Shown: one piece after another, positions 1 to 7,368 of the stretch | Numbering within the stretch: the first letter of the stretch is position 1 | Layout: the number at the start of each line of letters is the position of its first letter | Origin: DASQBT01 sp035635075 | GTDB taxonomy: Bacteria; Pseudomonadota; Gammaproteobacteria; Burkholderiales; Thiobacillaceae | Assembly (NCBI GenBank): GCA_035635075.1 | Contig: DASQBT010000091.1 | Coordinates: 1 to 16,397, forward strand | Direction of reading: 5' to 3' | Length of the DNA: 16,397 nt | Notes under the pieces: model-generated | The model's database searches: none | The model's input: only the letters and a program-made list of their open reading frames with translations | What the model was told of the DNA's origin: nothing | Translations under genes and position numbers: made by a program

Positions 1-141
1 CACGAATCCGACGAGGCGCGCTTTGCCGATTGGGCGAACCTGCTGTTCGAACAGGCATTGCTTGCCGAAGGCGGACGACTCGACGACCCAGCCAGCTTCG
101 TGCGTCGGCTGAATGGGCTGTTGAGCCTACTGCCGGGCTAA
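1..141 (+). CDS. htpG: Molecular chaperone HtpG (Hsp90), C-terminal fragment
   Basis: Frame 1 is open from the window edge to a TAA at 139-141, giving the last 46 residues of a protein. The residues match the end of the Hsp90/HtpG dimerisation domain: a DEARFADW segment, then FEQALLAEGG, then DDPASFVRRLNGLL. The corresponding end of E. coli HtpG is DEAKFSEW, LDQALLAERG, EDPNLFIRRMNQLL. HtpG is a cytosolic ATP-dependent chaperone and this end holds its homodimer contacts. The ATPase and middle domains lie upstream of the window. The call is made from remembered family sequence, and the fragment is short but distinctive. Confidence 0.88.
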   Translation, partial: HESDEARFADWANLLFEQALLAEGGRLDDPASFVRRLNGLLSLLPG

Positions 142-447
142 GGCCTAGTTCCTGCACCCACGCAGCACAGGGTGAGGACAGGGGGCGGAAGGGCTGTTTC
201 AAGATCGCACCGGCTTGCGTTTATGCATGGATCGCCGGTGCTCCCCAGGTACCGGCGCGGCCGGAGATCGCCAGACTTAAGCTCCTGAGCGGCACGCTCC
301 AGGCATCGGGCTTCGAGACCGATGTTGTGACGGCGAAGTGAGCGGCGGCGCTTGGGCGGAGAGGTCCACTCACGGGCAACTCGGGTGGAACTCCTGGCAA
401 AATCCTGGGCTATCTTGAGGGTGTGTAGCACTGATAGGAGCGTAAAA
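142..447. other. Intergenic region between htpG and the SYLF gene
   Basis: This is 306 bp without a convincing gene. Open frames here have no recognisable protein character. A 7-bp perfect inverted repeat, CACCGGC at 208-214 and GCCGGTG at 234-240, could form a stem with a 19-nt loop about 65 bp after the htpG stop. It has no T-run, so it is at best a weak htpG transcription end. The SYLF gene promoter should lie in the last 100 bp, but I see no clear -35/-10 pair. Confidence 0.5.
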
Positions 448-1137
448 ATGCGTACTCTTAAGAAATTGCTCATTGCATCCCTATTGCTGGGCGTTTTGCC
501 CATCGCCGGCTCCGTTTTTGCCGCGGCGGAAGAGGCCGACAAGCTGTCCAGCGCAAGCGACGTGCTGGAGAAAATCACCACCATTCCGGAGCAAAGCATC
601 CCTCCCGCCTTGCTCAAGGACGCCCATGGCCTGGCGGTCATTCCCGGTGTAATCAAGGCCGGATTCGTCGTGGGCGGCAGCTATGGCAAAGGCGTGCTGA
701 CGGTCCGTGACAAGGACGGTCGCTGGAGTGCACCCGTGTTCGTGACTCTGAAAGCGGGCAGCGTGGGCTGGCAGATCGGCGCCGAGTCCACCGACGTGCT
801 GCTGGTGTTCAAGACCGCCAAGAGCGTGGATGGCATCGTCAAGGGCACCTTCACCTTGGGCGCAGATGCGGCGGTCGCAGCCGGACCGGTGGGCCGCCGG
901 GGTGAGGCGGCTACCGACACGGAGCTGAAGGCAGAAATCCTGTCCTACTCGCGCAGCCGGGGGCTGTTTGCCGGGGTTTCGTTGGAAGGTTCCAGCATCG
1001 GCATCGACTATGCCAGCAACAAGGATTTCTACGGCAAAGAAGCAAGCCCGGCTGAGATCCTGGGGGGTAAGGTCAGCATGCCGCCGTCCGGCCAGAAGTT
1101 TCTCGACGTGGTGAGCAAGGTGACCGCGGGCAATTGA
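448..1137 (+). CDS. Secreted SYLF-domain (Ysc84/DUF500-type) lipid-binding protein
   Basis: The product is 229 aa. The start is the ATG at 448, preceded by AGGAG at 436-440. An upstream extension is possible in frame but would put the signal peptide internal. Residues 1-26 (MRTLKKLLIASLLLG, ending near VFAAA) look like a Sec signal peptide, so the mature protein is probably periplasmic. The remainder is a SYLF domain: AHGLAVIPGVIKAGFVVGG (59-77), YGKGVLTVRD (79-88), W-S-AP-V-FVT (93-100), a Gly-rich GWQIGAESTDVLLVF stretch, and the end motif GLFAGVSLEGSSIGID (172-187). SYLF domains bind phosphoinositides or other lipids in eukaryotes; the bacterial role is not established. It sits tail to tail with hypE, so it is probably a single-gene unit. 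Confidence 0.85.
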   Translation: MRTLKKLLIASLLLGVLPIAGSVFAAAEEADKLSSASDVLEKITTIPEQSIPPALLKDAHGLAVIPGVIKAGFVVGGSYGKGVLTVRDKDGRWSAPVFVTLKAGSVGWQIGAESTDVLLVFKTAKSVDGIVKGTFTLGADAAVAAGPVGRRGEAATDTELKAEILSYSRSRGLFAGVSLEGSSIGIDYASNKDFYGKEASPAEILGGKVSMPPSGQKFLDVVSKVTAGN

Positions 1138-1160
1138 ACGCGTCGCCCTTTCTCGCTTTA

Positions 1161-1173
1161 CCCGCATTGCGGG
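1161..1173. terminator. Small hairpin between convergent SYLF and hypE genes
   Basis: CCCGC-ATT-GCGGG forms a 5-bp stem with a 3-nt loop, 23 bp after the SYLF stop and about 95 bp beyond the hypE stop. Flanking bases are A/T-rich (TTTA before, AATAA after) but there is no real T-run on either strand. It could act as a weak bidirectional terminator. Confidence 0.3.
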
Positions 1174-1268
1174 AATAAGGCCGAAATAAGGGAGGCCCGG
1201 CGCGCGCCTTGGAGGGCATTGACGTCATTGCGGCGGACGCTGACGGGAGCATCAGGCGCTCCTGTGCG

Positions 1269-2273
1269 CTAACAGATGCGCGGTAGCGGATCGTCTTCCA
1301 ATTCCTCCAGCACGCGACGTCCGCCCAGTTCGGTTTCCAATACAACCTGAGCACGGCCCGCATCGATGCGCCCGATAAGTGCGGCGCCTTCACCGCCGGG
1401 CAGGGCGCGCCAGGCGGAGAGCGCTGATTCGACGGCCTCCGGCGCGACCACAGCTACGATGCGGCCTTCGCAGGCCAGGTAATAGGGATCGTAGCCCAGC
1501 ATCTCACACACCGAAGCCACCGCATCTTTGACCGGAACGTGCTTCTGCTCCAGGACTACGGTGCATGCCGTGGCGTAGGCGATTTCATGCGCCACCGTGG
1601 CCAGGCCGCCGCGCGTGGGGTCGCGCAGAAACTTCACGCCGGGCAGATTCCACACCGCGCGCGCCAACGGCAGAACTGATGCGGAGTCGGACCGAACCTC
1701 GCCTGATAGACCAAACTGTTCGCGGGCCAGCATCACGGATATGCCGTGATCACCGACCGAACCGGAAACCAGCACGCGGTCACCCTCTGCAATCTGTTTA
1801 AGATCGAGGGGCTGCCCCGCAGCGCGCACCCCGATGCCAGCCACGGCAAGATACAGTCCGCCGCCTTCACCATGACGAACCACCTTGGTGTCGCCAGCGG
1901 CGACCTGCGCGCCGTTCTCTTTTGCGGCGTGGGCAAAACTGGCAATCAGGCGATCCAGCACCGCCACTTCCAGACCTTCCTCGATGATGGCGGAAAGCGT
2001 GAAGTAACGAGCCTCCGCGCCCGCCACCGCCAAATCGTTCACCACGCCGTGGACCGCGAGCGAACCGAGATTTCCGCCGGGAAACTCCAGCGGCTGCACG
2101 GTAAAGCCGTCGGTGGTAACCATGATTTCGCCGCTCAACCCCGGCAGCAGCACCGCGTCTGCGTCGGTGTCCAGCGCAGGATTGGCGAGATGTCTTGCAA
2201 ACAGTTCAGTAATCAGTTCGCGCATGAAGCGTCCACCGTTGCCGTGGGCCAGGAGAATGCGTTGTTCGCTCAT
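1269..2273 (-). CDS. hypE: Hydrogenase maturation protein HypE (carbamoyl dehydratase)
   Basis: The product is 334 aa, the usual length. HypE takes the carbamoyl group from HypF onto its C-terminal cysteine and dehydrates it with ATP to a thiocyanate, which gives the CN ligand of [NiFe]-hydrogenase. The sequence shows the PurM/AIRS-type fold: N-terminal LAHGNGG (8-14), GDTKVV in the ATP site, and DPTRGGLATVAHEIA in the middle. It ends in the diagnostic PRIC with the terminal Cys intact, so it should be active. It lies 94 bp downstream of hypF on the same strand. The ATG at 2273 lacks a strong ribosome binding site, but nothing better is near. Confidence 0.96.
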   Translation of the reverse strand: MSEQRILLAHGNGGRFMRELITELFARHLANPALDTDADAVLLPGLSGEIMVTTDGFTVQPLEFPGGNLGSLAVHGVVNDLAVAGAEARYFTLSAIIEEGLEVAVLDRLIASFAHAAKENGAQVAAGDTKVVRHGEGGGLYLAVAGIGVRAAGQPLDLKQIAEGDRVLVSGSVGDHGISVMLAREQFGLSGEVRSDSASVLPLARAVWNLPGVKFLRDPTRGGLATVAHEIAYATACTVVLEQKHVPVKDAVASVCEMLGYDPYYLACEGRIVAVVAPEAVESALSAWRALPGGEGAALIGRIDAGRAQVVLETELGGRRVLEELEDDPLPRIC

Positions 2274-2367
2274 TGGTGTTTACCCAAAATTGTTACTGGA
2301 TTTCCGCGGGCCGGATTTCGCTCCTAGTTGTGTCATTGTGCGGCGCGGCGCCGTTAGAGTATCCAGC

Positions 2368-4620
2368 TTATTGCATCGACAAGAATTCCATGACCTGTCC
2401 CAAGCATATTCCGGCATCGTTGATCGGAATCTGCTTGGGGATGTGCACCTGAAAACCCGACTTTTCCAGCAGCACCTCAACTTGCTCAGTCAGCAGCCGG
2501 TTCTGGAACACGCCACCCGTGAACCCCACGTCACAGACGCCGTTGTCCTGCCTGAGCTGCATAGCCTGATCCAGCAAGGCATGCGCCAGGCTGGCGTGAA
2601 AACGGGCCGCACGCTCAGCCTGAGTCATGGTTGCTTCCGTCAGCATGGGCAGCAGTGGCGCCCAGTCTGTTTGCCAGACTTCCCCCACTCGCTCCAGCGG
2701 CAATGACGTCACCTGCGCCTGGCCAAACCCCTCGGCGGCGGCTTCCAGCTTCATAGGTCCCTCCCCTTCAAAGCTGGCTTCGGTGCAAATGCCGGTCAAG
2801 GCGGCAGCCGCATCGAACAGGCGACCAACTGCGCGCGTGGGCGGACTGTTGACGCCCTTGCCCCAGGCTTCGCGCAGCAGGTCCGGCGCAAAGCTTGCGC
2901 ATTGGCCGGTTTCCCACGACAGCGCTGCGGCCGAACGCCAGGGTTCGCGACCGGCCTTTTCGCCGCCGGGCAGGCGAAAGGGCCGCCAGCTTGCCTTGCG
3001 CTGCCATTGCCCAGGACTGCCCACATACGCTTCACCGCCCCACAAGGCACCGTCTTCTCCCAAGCCCACCCCGTCCCAGGCGAAAACGATCCAGCGCTGA
3101 ACGGATGGAAACTCCCAGGCCAGCGCTGCAGCATGGGCGCGATGGTGCCAGACTTCGAACATCGGCACGCCACTTTGCCGGGCATAGCGCCGATAGCCAT
3201 AAGCCGGATGCCGATCCAGCAGCAAGCGGCGGGCCTGCACCTGATACAGCTGCTGCAAGTCCGCCGCCACCCGGACCAGGGTCTCCAGGCTTTTTGCGCT
3301 GCCCAGGTCGCCGATGTGGGGTGAGATCACCACCCGGTTTTTCCATGCCAGGGCGATGGCATTTTTTGTGTGGGCTCCCAAGGCCAGCACCGGCTCCGGC
3401 AGAGCGCGAGGTAGTTCCAGTTCCAGAGGTGCCGCGCCCCGGCCCAGGCGCAAGGGGCGGGGTTGGCGGGCGATGATCCGATGCACCGAATCGTCGACAG
3501 GCCGCAGTATGGGGCGGTTGTGATGCAGGAATCCATCGGCGACCCGCGCCAGGCGATCCTGCGCTTCATCATTTTCGGTCATCACCGGCTCGCCGCTGAG
3601 GTTGCCGGAGGTGGCCACCAGGGGGCCGCCGAACTCCTTGAGCAGCAGGGCATGAAGCGGGCTATAGGGCAGCATGCAGCCGATGTCGTTGAGCCCCGGC
3701 GCAATCAATAGACTCAAGGGGCAAGAGCGGAGCATGGGCAGAAGGACTATCGGCCGTTCGGGACTGCGCAGCACTTGCTCCGTCTTCAGTTCCAATTTCA
3801 CCGCCTGAGCCAGGGCCTCGCCATCAGCGGGAAACAATACCGCCAACGGCTTGGACGGGCGGGGCTTGCGTTCGCGCAGGCGGGAGACCGCGTCATCGCG
3901 CCGCGCGTCGCACATCAGGTGGTAGCCCCCCACGCCTTTCACCGCGAGGATCCGGCCTGACATGAGGGCGGCCACCGCGGCGCTCAGTGCGGCCTCGTTT
4001 CCTGCCACAAGTGGATCTTGCTTTGCAGCAAAGGTCAGGCTCGGACCGCAGACTGGGCAGGCCACCGGCTCGGCATGAAAGCGCCGGTTGAGCGGATTTT
4101 CATATTCGCTCAAACAAGCCGGGCAGAGCTTGAAGCTCTTCATGCTGGTGCGCTGCCGGTCATAGGGCAGGGATTCTATCAACGTGTAGCGCGGGCCGCA
4201 CTGGGTGCAGTTGATGAAAGGGTAGCGATGGCGGCGATCTGTCGGAGTATTCATTTCCTCCAGGCATTCCTCGCAGGTGAAATAATCCGGCGGGACATGG
4301 ATGTCGGCCTCCCCGCCCTGGCTTTGCAGGATGCGAAAATCCGCCAGCCTGGCAAGCGCTGTTTCTTCATTGCGCTCAAGCTGCGGACGAGAAATGGCTG
4401 GCGCTTCCTGGATTAGCCCCGAGACAAGACGCTCCACTTCATCCAGTCCCCCCTCGACATGGATTTCCACCCGGCCGGTTACATTTCTTACCCAACCCTT
4501 CAGATTCAGACCCTGGGCGAGACGGTACACGAATGGGCGGTAGCCCACCCCTTGCACCCGTCCGCTGACCAGCAGGCGGCGGGCAAGTTTTGAGGTCTGC
4601 TTGAGCATCAGATCAAGCAC
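2368..4620 (-). CDS. hypF: Carbamoyltransferase HypF (hydrogenase maturation)
   Basis: The product is 750 aa, the normal full length. HypF makes carbamoyl-AMP from carbamoyl phosphate and ATP and loads the carbamoyl on HypE. Domains in order: acylphosphatase-like (GRVQGVGYRPFVYRLA at 20-35); two zinc fingers with Cys116/119/138/141 and Cys166/169/188/191, the second followed by the family RRFHAEPVACPVCGP; a YrdC-like domain about 205-390 (KGVGGYHLMCDA, VATSGNLSGEP); and a Kae1-like carbamoyltransferase domain with HHRAHAAALAWE, FAWDGVGLGEDG and GFTGGVFQNRLL. All key motifs are present. The first codon is GTG at 4620-4618; an ATG four codons later (4608) is an alternative. Neither has a clear Shine-Dalgarno. 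The GTG directly abuts an arm of a 16-bp inverted repeat, which may influence its translation. Confidence 0.96.
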   Translation of the reverse strand: MLDLMLKQTSKLARRLLVSGRVQGVGYRPFVYRLAQGLNLKGWVRNVTGRVEIHVEGGLDEVERLVSGLIQEAPAISRPQLERNEETALARLADFRILQSQGGEADIHVPPDYFTCEECLEEMNTPTDRRHRYPFINCTQCGPRYTLIESLPYDRQRTSMKSFKLCPACLSEYENPLNRRFHAEPVACPVCGPSLTFAAKQDPLVAGNEAALSAAVAALMSGRILAVKGVGGYHLMCDARRDDAVSRLRERKPRPSKPLAVLFPADGEALAQAVKLELKTEQVLRSPERPIVLLPMLRSCPLSLLIAPGLNDIGCMLPYSPLHALLLKEFGGPLVATSGNLSGEPVMTENDEAQDRLARVADGFLHHNRPILRPVDDSVHRIIARQPRPLRLGRGAAPLELELPRALPEPVLALGAHTKNAIALAWKNRVVISPHIGDLGSAKSLETLVRVAADLQQLYQVQARRLLLDRHPAYGYRRYARQSGVPMFEVWHHRAHAAALAWEFPSVQRWIVFAWDGVGLGEDGALWGGEAYVGSPGQWQRKASWRPFRLPGGEKAGREPWRSAAALSWETGQCASFAPDLLREAWGKGVNSPPTRAVGRLFDAAAALTGICTEASFEGEGPMKLEAAAEGFGQAQVTSLPLERVGEVWQTDWAPLLPMLTEATMTQAERAARFHASLAHALLDQAMQLRQDNGVCDVGFTGGVFQNRLLTEQVEVLLEKSGFQVHIPKQIPINDAGICLGQVMEFLSMQ

Positions 4621-4722
4621 TTATTGATTCGGCATTGTCAAAGGCTAGGGAAAACTGATTTGGCGATCGCGAATGAATTCACTGAATTGGTCAATCCAGC
4701 ATTCTGAATGCCGAATCAATAA
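4621..4722. repeat. Perfect 16-bp inverted repeat with 70-bp spacer, abutting hypF
   Basis: TTATTGATTCGGCATT at 4621-4636 is the exact reverse complement of AATGCCGAATCAATAA at 4707-4722. The left arm ends right at the hypF GTG, so in the hypF transcript this arm would be the immediate leader of the start codon. The distal arm overlaps a small palindrome, GCATTC-T-GAATGC at 4699-4711, which could compete with long-range pairing. No target-site duplication is visible outside the arms. It could be a leader RNA switch, a paired operator, or the remnant of a tiny mobile element; the sequence alone does not decide. Confidence 0.8.
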
Positions 4723-4981
4723 CAAACAATCTCGGCCCCTTATTCAGGCGACTCGAAGCCCTAGTGCAACAAATCACCTGACCGGTGACGGGGATATCTG
4801 TTTCAAAATCAAGCGTGCCGCCTCAATAATCAGATCCCGCGAAAAAGGAAATGACCCACCGTCCTATAAATAAGGGGTGAGGCCCCGATGGGCCCGAACC
4901 AATTGTTTCTCGGATAGCCCAACTTTCATGGAAGTGCATGAGTTGTTGTGCCACCCGGTGAACCTATCAAAAGGAAGAATC
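4723..4981. promoter_or_regulatory. Divergent spacer upstream of the FecR-domain gene
   Basis: This is the remainder of the 361-bp hypF/FecR-gene spacer. It holds a 5-bp dyad TCACC-N5-GGTGA at 4774-4788, which could be an operator. CTATAAATAA at 4864-4873 could be a -10 element of sigma-70 or sigma-S type, with no good -35. A GGGG-N5-CCCC hairpin follows the -10 candidate. None is conclusive. The region also contains a 66-codon open frame (4673-4873) that I do not consider a gene. Confidence 0.3.
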
Positions 4982-6949
4982 ATGGAACACCTGCTTCGTA
5001 TCCTGTTCATACCCTTTCTGTTGTTGCTATTGCTGCCCGGTGCCGCCGCTCAGGCCGACGATGACGAGACCTGGGCCCCCACCCCTCCGCGCTTGAGCTT
5101 TATCGACGGTGAGGTCTCCTATTGGCGTCCGGGCGCGGAAGACTGGGTCAGCGCCCGCCCCAATCTGCCGCTGGCTGGCGGGGACGCGCTCTACACGGGG
5201 CAGAACGCCAATTTTGAAGTGCAATTCGACAGCCGCAGCTTTGTGCGGGCGGATGACAACACCCAGTTGAGCCTGGTGAACCAGGAAGAGCATTTCATCC
5301 AGTTCAAGCTCACCGACGGGCTGGTTTCCTTCGACATCGGCAGCATTGCCGAAGGCGACACCGTGGAAGTTGATACGCCCAACGCGGTCTTCACCATTGA
5401 GCATCCCGGCTATTACCGGGTGGATGTGGATGCACAGGATACCCACTTCATCACCCAGCATGGCGGCCGCGCCACCGTCACCACGTCCGATGGCCGCTCC
5501 ATGAGCATTTATCCTTCTGAGGATATTGTCATCACCGGCGACAACCCGCCCCAGGTGGCCACCTATGCGGCGCCAGCGCCCGATGCCTGGGACCGTTGGA
5601 ACGATGAGCGCACGAGCCGCATAACGGAATCCGTCAGCAGCCGTTACCTGCCGCCCGATGTCTATGGTGCGGACGAACTCGACACTGACGGACAGTGGCG
5701 CATCATGCCGGAATTCGGTCCGGTCTGGATACCGTACGGCGTGGGCGCGGACTGGGTTCCCTACAGCACCGGTACCTGGATTTGGGATCCCTATTACGAG
5801 TGGACCTGGGTCGATGACGCGCCTTGGGGCTGGGCCCCATTCCATTATGGCCGCTGGGTGGACATCGGCGGCCTGTGGGCCTGGGCGCCCGGACCAGTAG
5901 TGAGACGGTCGGCCTATTGTCCGGCCCTGGTAAGCTTCCTGGCCCGCGGTCATGATGGTTCCCTGCGCGCTGGAACTAGCGCGCCCAGACTGGCATGGGT
6001 TCCCCTTAGCTGGGGCGAGCCTGTCCTGCCCTGGTGGGGCCGGCGCGAGTTCCGCGACCGCCCCCATTGGGTTGGCTGGGGCGGACCGCGCATTGTCAAT
6101 AACGTGGTCGTCAACCGCACGACGGTCATCAATGTGAACAATATCCATTACCGCAATGCGAGCCTGCCCCGCGCCATACTTACCGTGCCCGGCGACAAAT
6201 TCGGCCGGACAAGGTTCCACGCCACGCCAGTGACCGACGTTCACCATGAGGACTTCAGCCCGGTGCACGGGGAATTGCCAATCAAACCTTCTCGCCTGAG
6301 CCTGAGCGGCGGCGCTCCAACTGGCCTGCATCCGCCTCGCGAAATCGTTACCCGCCAGGTCGTTGCCAGCCACCCTCCGCGCGAGCGGGCCCTCCCTTGG
6401 CAAAATGAAGAGGGTAGGCCTAAGCCGACTCAGGTCGGTCCGGCGCCTCATATTGTGAAGCCGCCCTCGCTGCGCGACCGGCAGGCCAGTACCCCGCCGC
6501 GGCCGCCTTTCGGGCCCCAGGCCGGACCGGAACGCAGGCCCCTCCCGCTGCCGCCCCGCTTTGGGGAAGTTCGCACTGCGCCAGCGCCTACCCCGTCGCC
6601 GCAAAGCACCGGCATTCCGGCCTTTAACCGTAAGTCGGATAACATGCGCAGAACTGAGCCCTTGCCTGTTCATCCTGTTCCGCCGCCGGCCCAGCCCGTT
6701 CCAGGATTTGCTCATCCCGCTCCAGGGTCAGCGCCAAGCGCGGTTCCACCCGGCGGAAGCCGCGCAACGCCGGCAGGACAACAGGATCAGTTGGAACGCC
6801 GAAGATTCTTTACGCCTCCGCTCCGCCAGGAAGGCGGACAGGCAGGAAACGTGCGGAGCTTGCCTGGCACACCCGCCAACCAGACGTATCAGAGGCCGGC
6901 TGGCGAAGTCCGTCGCTGGGGCAGGGATCAGGGTCGCGACAATCAATAA
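4982..6949 (+). CDS. Secreted FecR-domain protein with Trp-rich middle and Pro-rich tail (DUF6600-like)
   Basis: The product is 655 aa. The ATG at 4982 is chosen because AAAGGAAG precedes it and it puts a signal peptide at the N-terminus (MEHLLRILF, a leucine run, cleavage near AAAQA-DDD). Residues about 36-185 resemble a FecR domain (FIDGEVSYWRPG, LPLAGGDALYTG, DTPNAVFTIEHPGYYRVDV). Residues about 238-305 are a Trp/Tyr-rich block (WIPYGVGADWVPY, GTWIWDPYYEWTWV, PWGWAPFHYGRW) typical of the DUF6600 group. Beyond about 340 the chain has a short Asn/Val stretch (VNNVVVNRTTVINVNN) and then a long, apparently disordered Pro/Arg/Gln-rich tail. There is no transmembrane anchor after the signal peptide. 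No ECF sigma factor or TonB receptor gene is adjacent, so a classic iron-signalling role is unlikely. The function is unknown, probably at the envelope. Confidence 0.82.
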   Translation: MEHLLRILFIPFLLLLLLPGAAAQADDDETWAPTPPRLSFIDGEVSYWRPGAEDWVSARPNLPLAGGDALYTGQNANFEVQFDSRSFVRADDNTQLSLVNQEEHFIQFKLTDGLVSFDIGSIAEGDTVEVDTPNAVFTIEHPGYYRVDVDAQDTHFITQHGGRATVTTSDGRSMSIYPSEDIVITGDNPPQVATYAAPAPDAWDRWNDERTSRITESVSSRYLPPDVYGADELDTDGQWRIMPEFGPVWIPYGVGADWVPYSTGTWIWDPYYEWTWVDDAPWGWAPFHYGRWVDIGGLWAWAPGPVVRRSAYCPALVSFLARGHDGSLRAGTSAPRLAWVPLSWGEPVLPWWGRREFRDRPHWVGWGGPRIVNNVVVNRTTVINVNNIHYRNASLPRAILTVPGDKFGRTRFHATPVTDVHHEDFSPVHGELPIKPSRLSLSGGAPTGLHPPREIVTRQVVASHPPRERALPWQNEEGRPKPTQVGPAPHIVKPPSLRDRQASTPPRPPFGPQAGPERRPLPLPPRFGEVRTAPAPTPSPQSTGIPAFNRKSDNMRRTEPLPVHPVPPPAQPVPGFAHPAPGSAPSAVPPGGSRATPAGQQDQLERRRFFTPPLRQEGGQAGNVRSLPGTPANQTYQRPAGEVRRWGRDQGRDNQ

Positions 6950-6975
6950 GGTGACCGCGCCCTGGGTCCGATGAT

Positions 6976-6995
6976 CAGGCGGTGCGCCTGCTTTG
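6976..6995 (+). terminator. Candidate terminator of the FecR-domain gene
   Basis: CAGGCG-GTG-CGCCTG forms a perfect 6-bp stem with a 3-nt loop, 27 bp after the stop at 6949, followed by CTTTGG. The short T-run makes it only a moderate intrinsic terminator. Confidence 0.42.
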
Positions 6996-7112
6996 GCTGT
7001 GCGTCACGGCCGTAAAATCGTCAGCAGATCGATAAGGAACACTAAGGCCGGAGCGCCGGGCGAATCAGCAGGCAAGGACCAGGAAATCCTGGCGCGAAAA
7101 GCTGCAGCACCA

Positions 7113-7141
7113 CAAGGCCTCGGCTCGAAGCCGAGGCCTTG
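7113..7141. repeat. Perfect 12-bp stem-loop
   Basis: CAAGGCCTCGGC (7113-7124) pairs perfectly with GCCGAGGCCTTG (7130-7141) across the loop TCGAA; one more T-A pair leaves a 3-nt loop. It is very stable and G+C-rich. There is no T-run directly after it on the plus strand. On the minus strand a CTTTTC occurs about 12 bases after the stem. It may end transcription coming from either side, or belong to a small RNA. Confidence 0.75.
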
Positions 7142-7171
7142 CGGTCAAAGGGGCAAATGTCGCTTCTGTTG

Positions 7172-7210
7172 CAAGTACAAGAGGAACGCCTTGCTGCTCT
7201 TCAGTACTTG
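7172..7210. repeat. Inverted repeat / imperfect stem-loop
   Basis: CAAGTAC (7172-7178) pairs with GTACTTG (7204-7210). Directly inside, AAGAG (7179-7183) pairs with CTCTT (7197-7201), leaving a two-base CA bulge and a 13-nt loop. This gives 12 base pairs in total. It lies only 30 bp from the 12-bp stem-loop at 7113-7141. Confidence 0.6.
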
Positions 7211-7368
7211 ACCCAATCGGGGGATGACGGCGATGTCTGGTCGAGCGTATCCGGTCGATTCGGACACTGCCGCTATAACTTGCGCATGGCTTGAGGCTTG
7301 CGGGACACACAGGGGTACACGTCCGCGTCCCGGCCATGCAGCCAGGTACCTGGATCGCGCGCCGGGAA

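Larger units (their letters stand above)
6950..7368. other. Gene-poor 419-bp gap between convergent genes, with hairpins
   Basis: No convincing gene is found here. Several overlapping open frames on both strands (for example 6993-7211 plus, 7065-7337 minus) lack recognisable protein features and start signals. The region contains three inverted repeats listed separately (6976-6990, 7113-7141, 7172-7210). It could be two facing terminators with spacer, or encode a structured small RNA; I found no known RNA family. Confidence 0.5.

Noticed and set aside
481..1167. Long minus-strand open frame opposite the SYLF gene
   Set aside because: It is the antisense shadow of a well-supported gene with signal peptide and ribosome binding site on the plus strand.
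4624..4641. FNR-like site (TTGAT ... GTCAA) upstream of hypF
   Set aside because: The half-sites are 8 bp apart rather than 4, and the second half is imperfect.
4621..4722. Insertion sequence or MITE with 16-bp terminal repeats
   Set aside because: No flanking target duplication, no second copy in the window and no transposase remnant; kept only as one hypothesis for the inverted repeat.
4805..4835. Sigma-54 promoter for hypF (a GGCAC motif on the minus strand)
   Set aside because: No GC element at the required spacing; the match is limited to the first half.
4673..4873. 66-codon open frame in the hypF/FecR spacer
   Set aside because: It overlaps the inverted repeat, has no ribosome binding site or recognisable features, and lies in a regulatory spacer.
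4877..4981. Upstream ATG at 4877 as start of the FecR-domain gene
   Set aside because: It would add 35 residues of non-signal sequence before a clear signal peptide; the ATG at 4982 has AAAGGAAG ahead of it.
5027..6715. 562-codon minus-strand open frame opposite the FecR-domain gene
   Set aside because: Shadow of a G+C-rich gene; composition (His/Arg/Gly/Ala) is typical of antisense translation and no domain is visible.
6993..7337. Open frames on both strands in the 6950-7368 gap
   Set aside because: They run through strong hairpins, lack start signals and have no protein character; high G+C makes such frames common.
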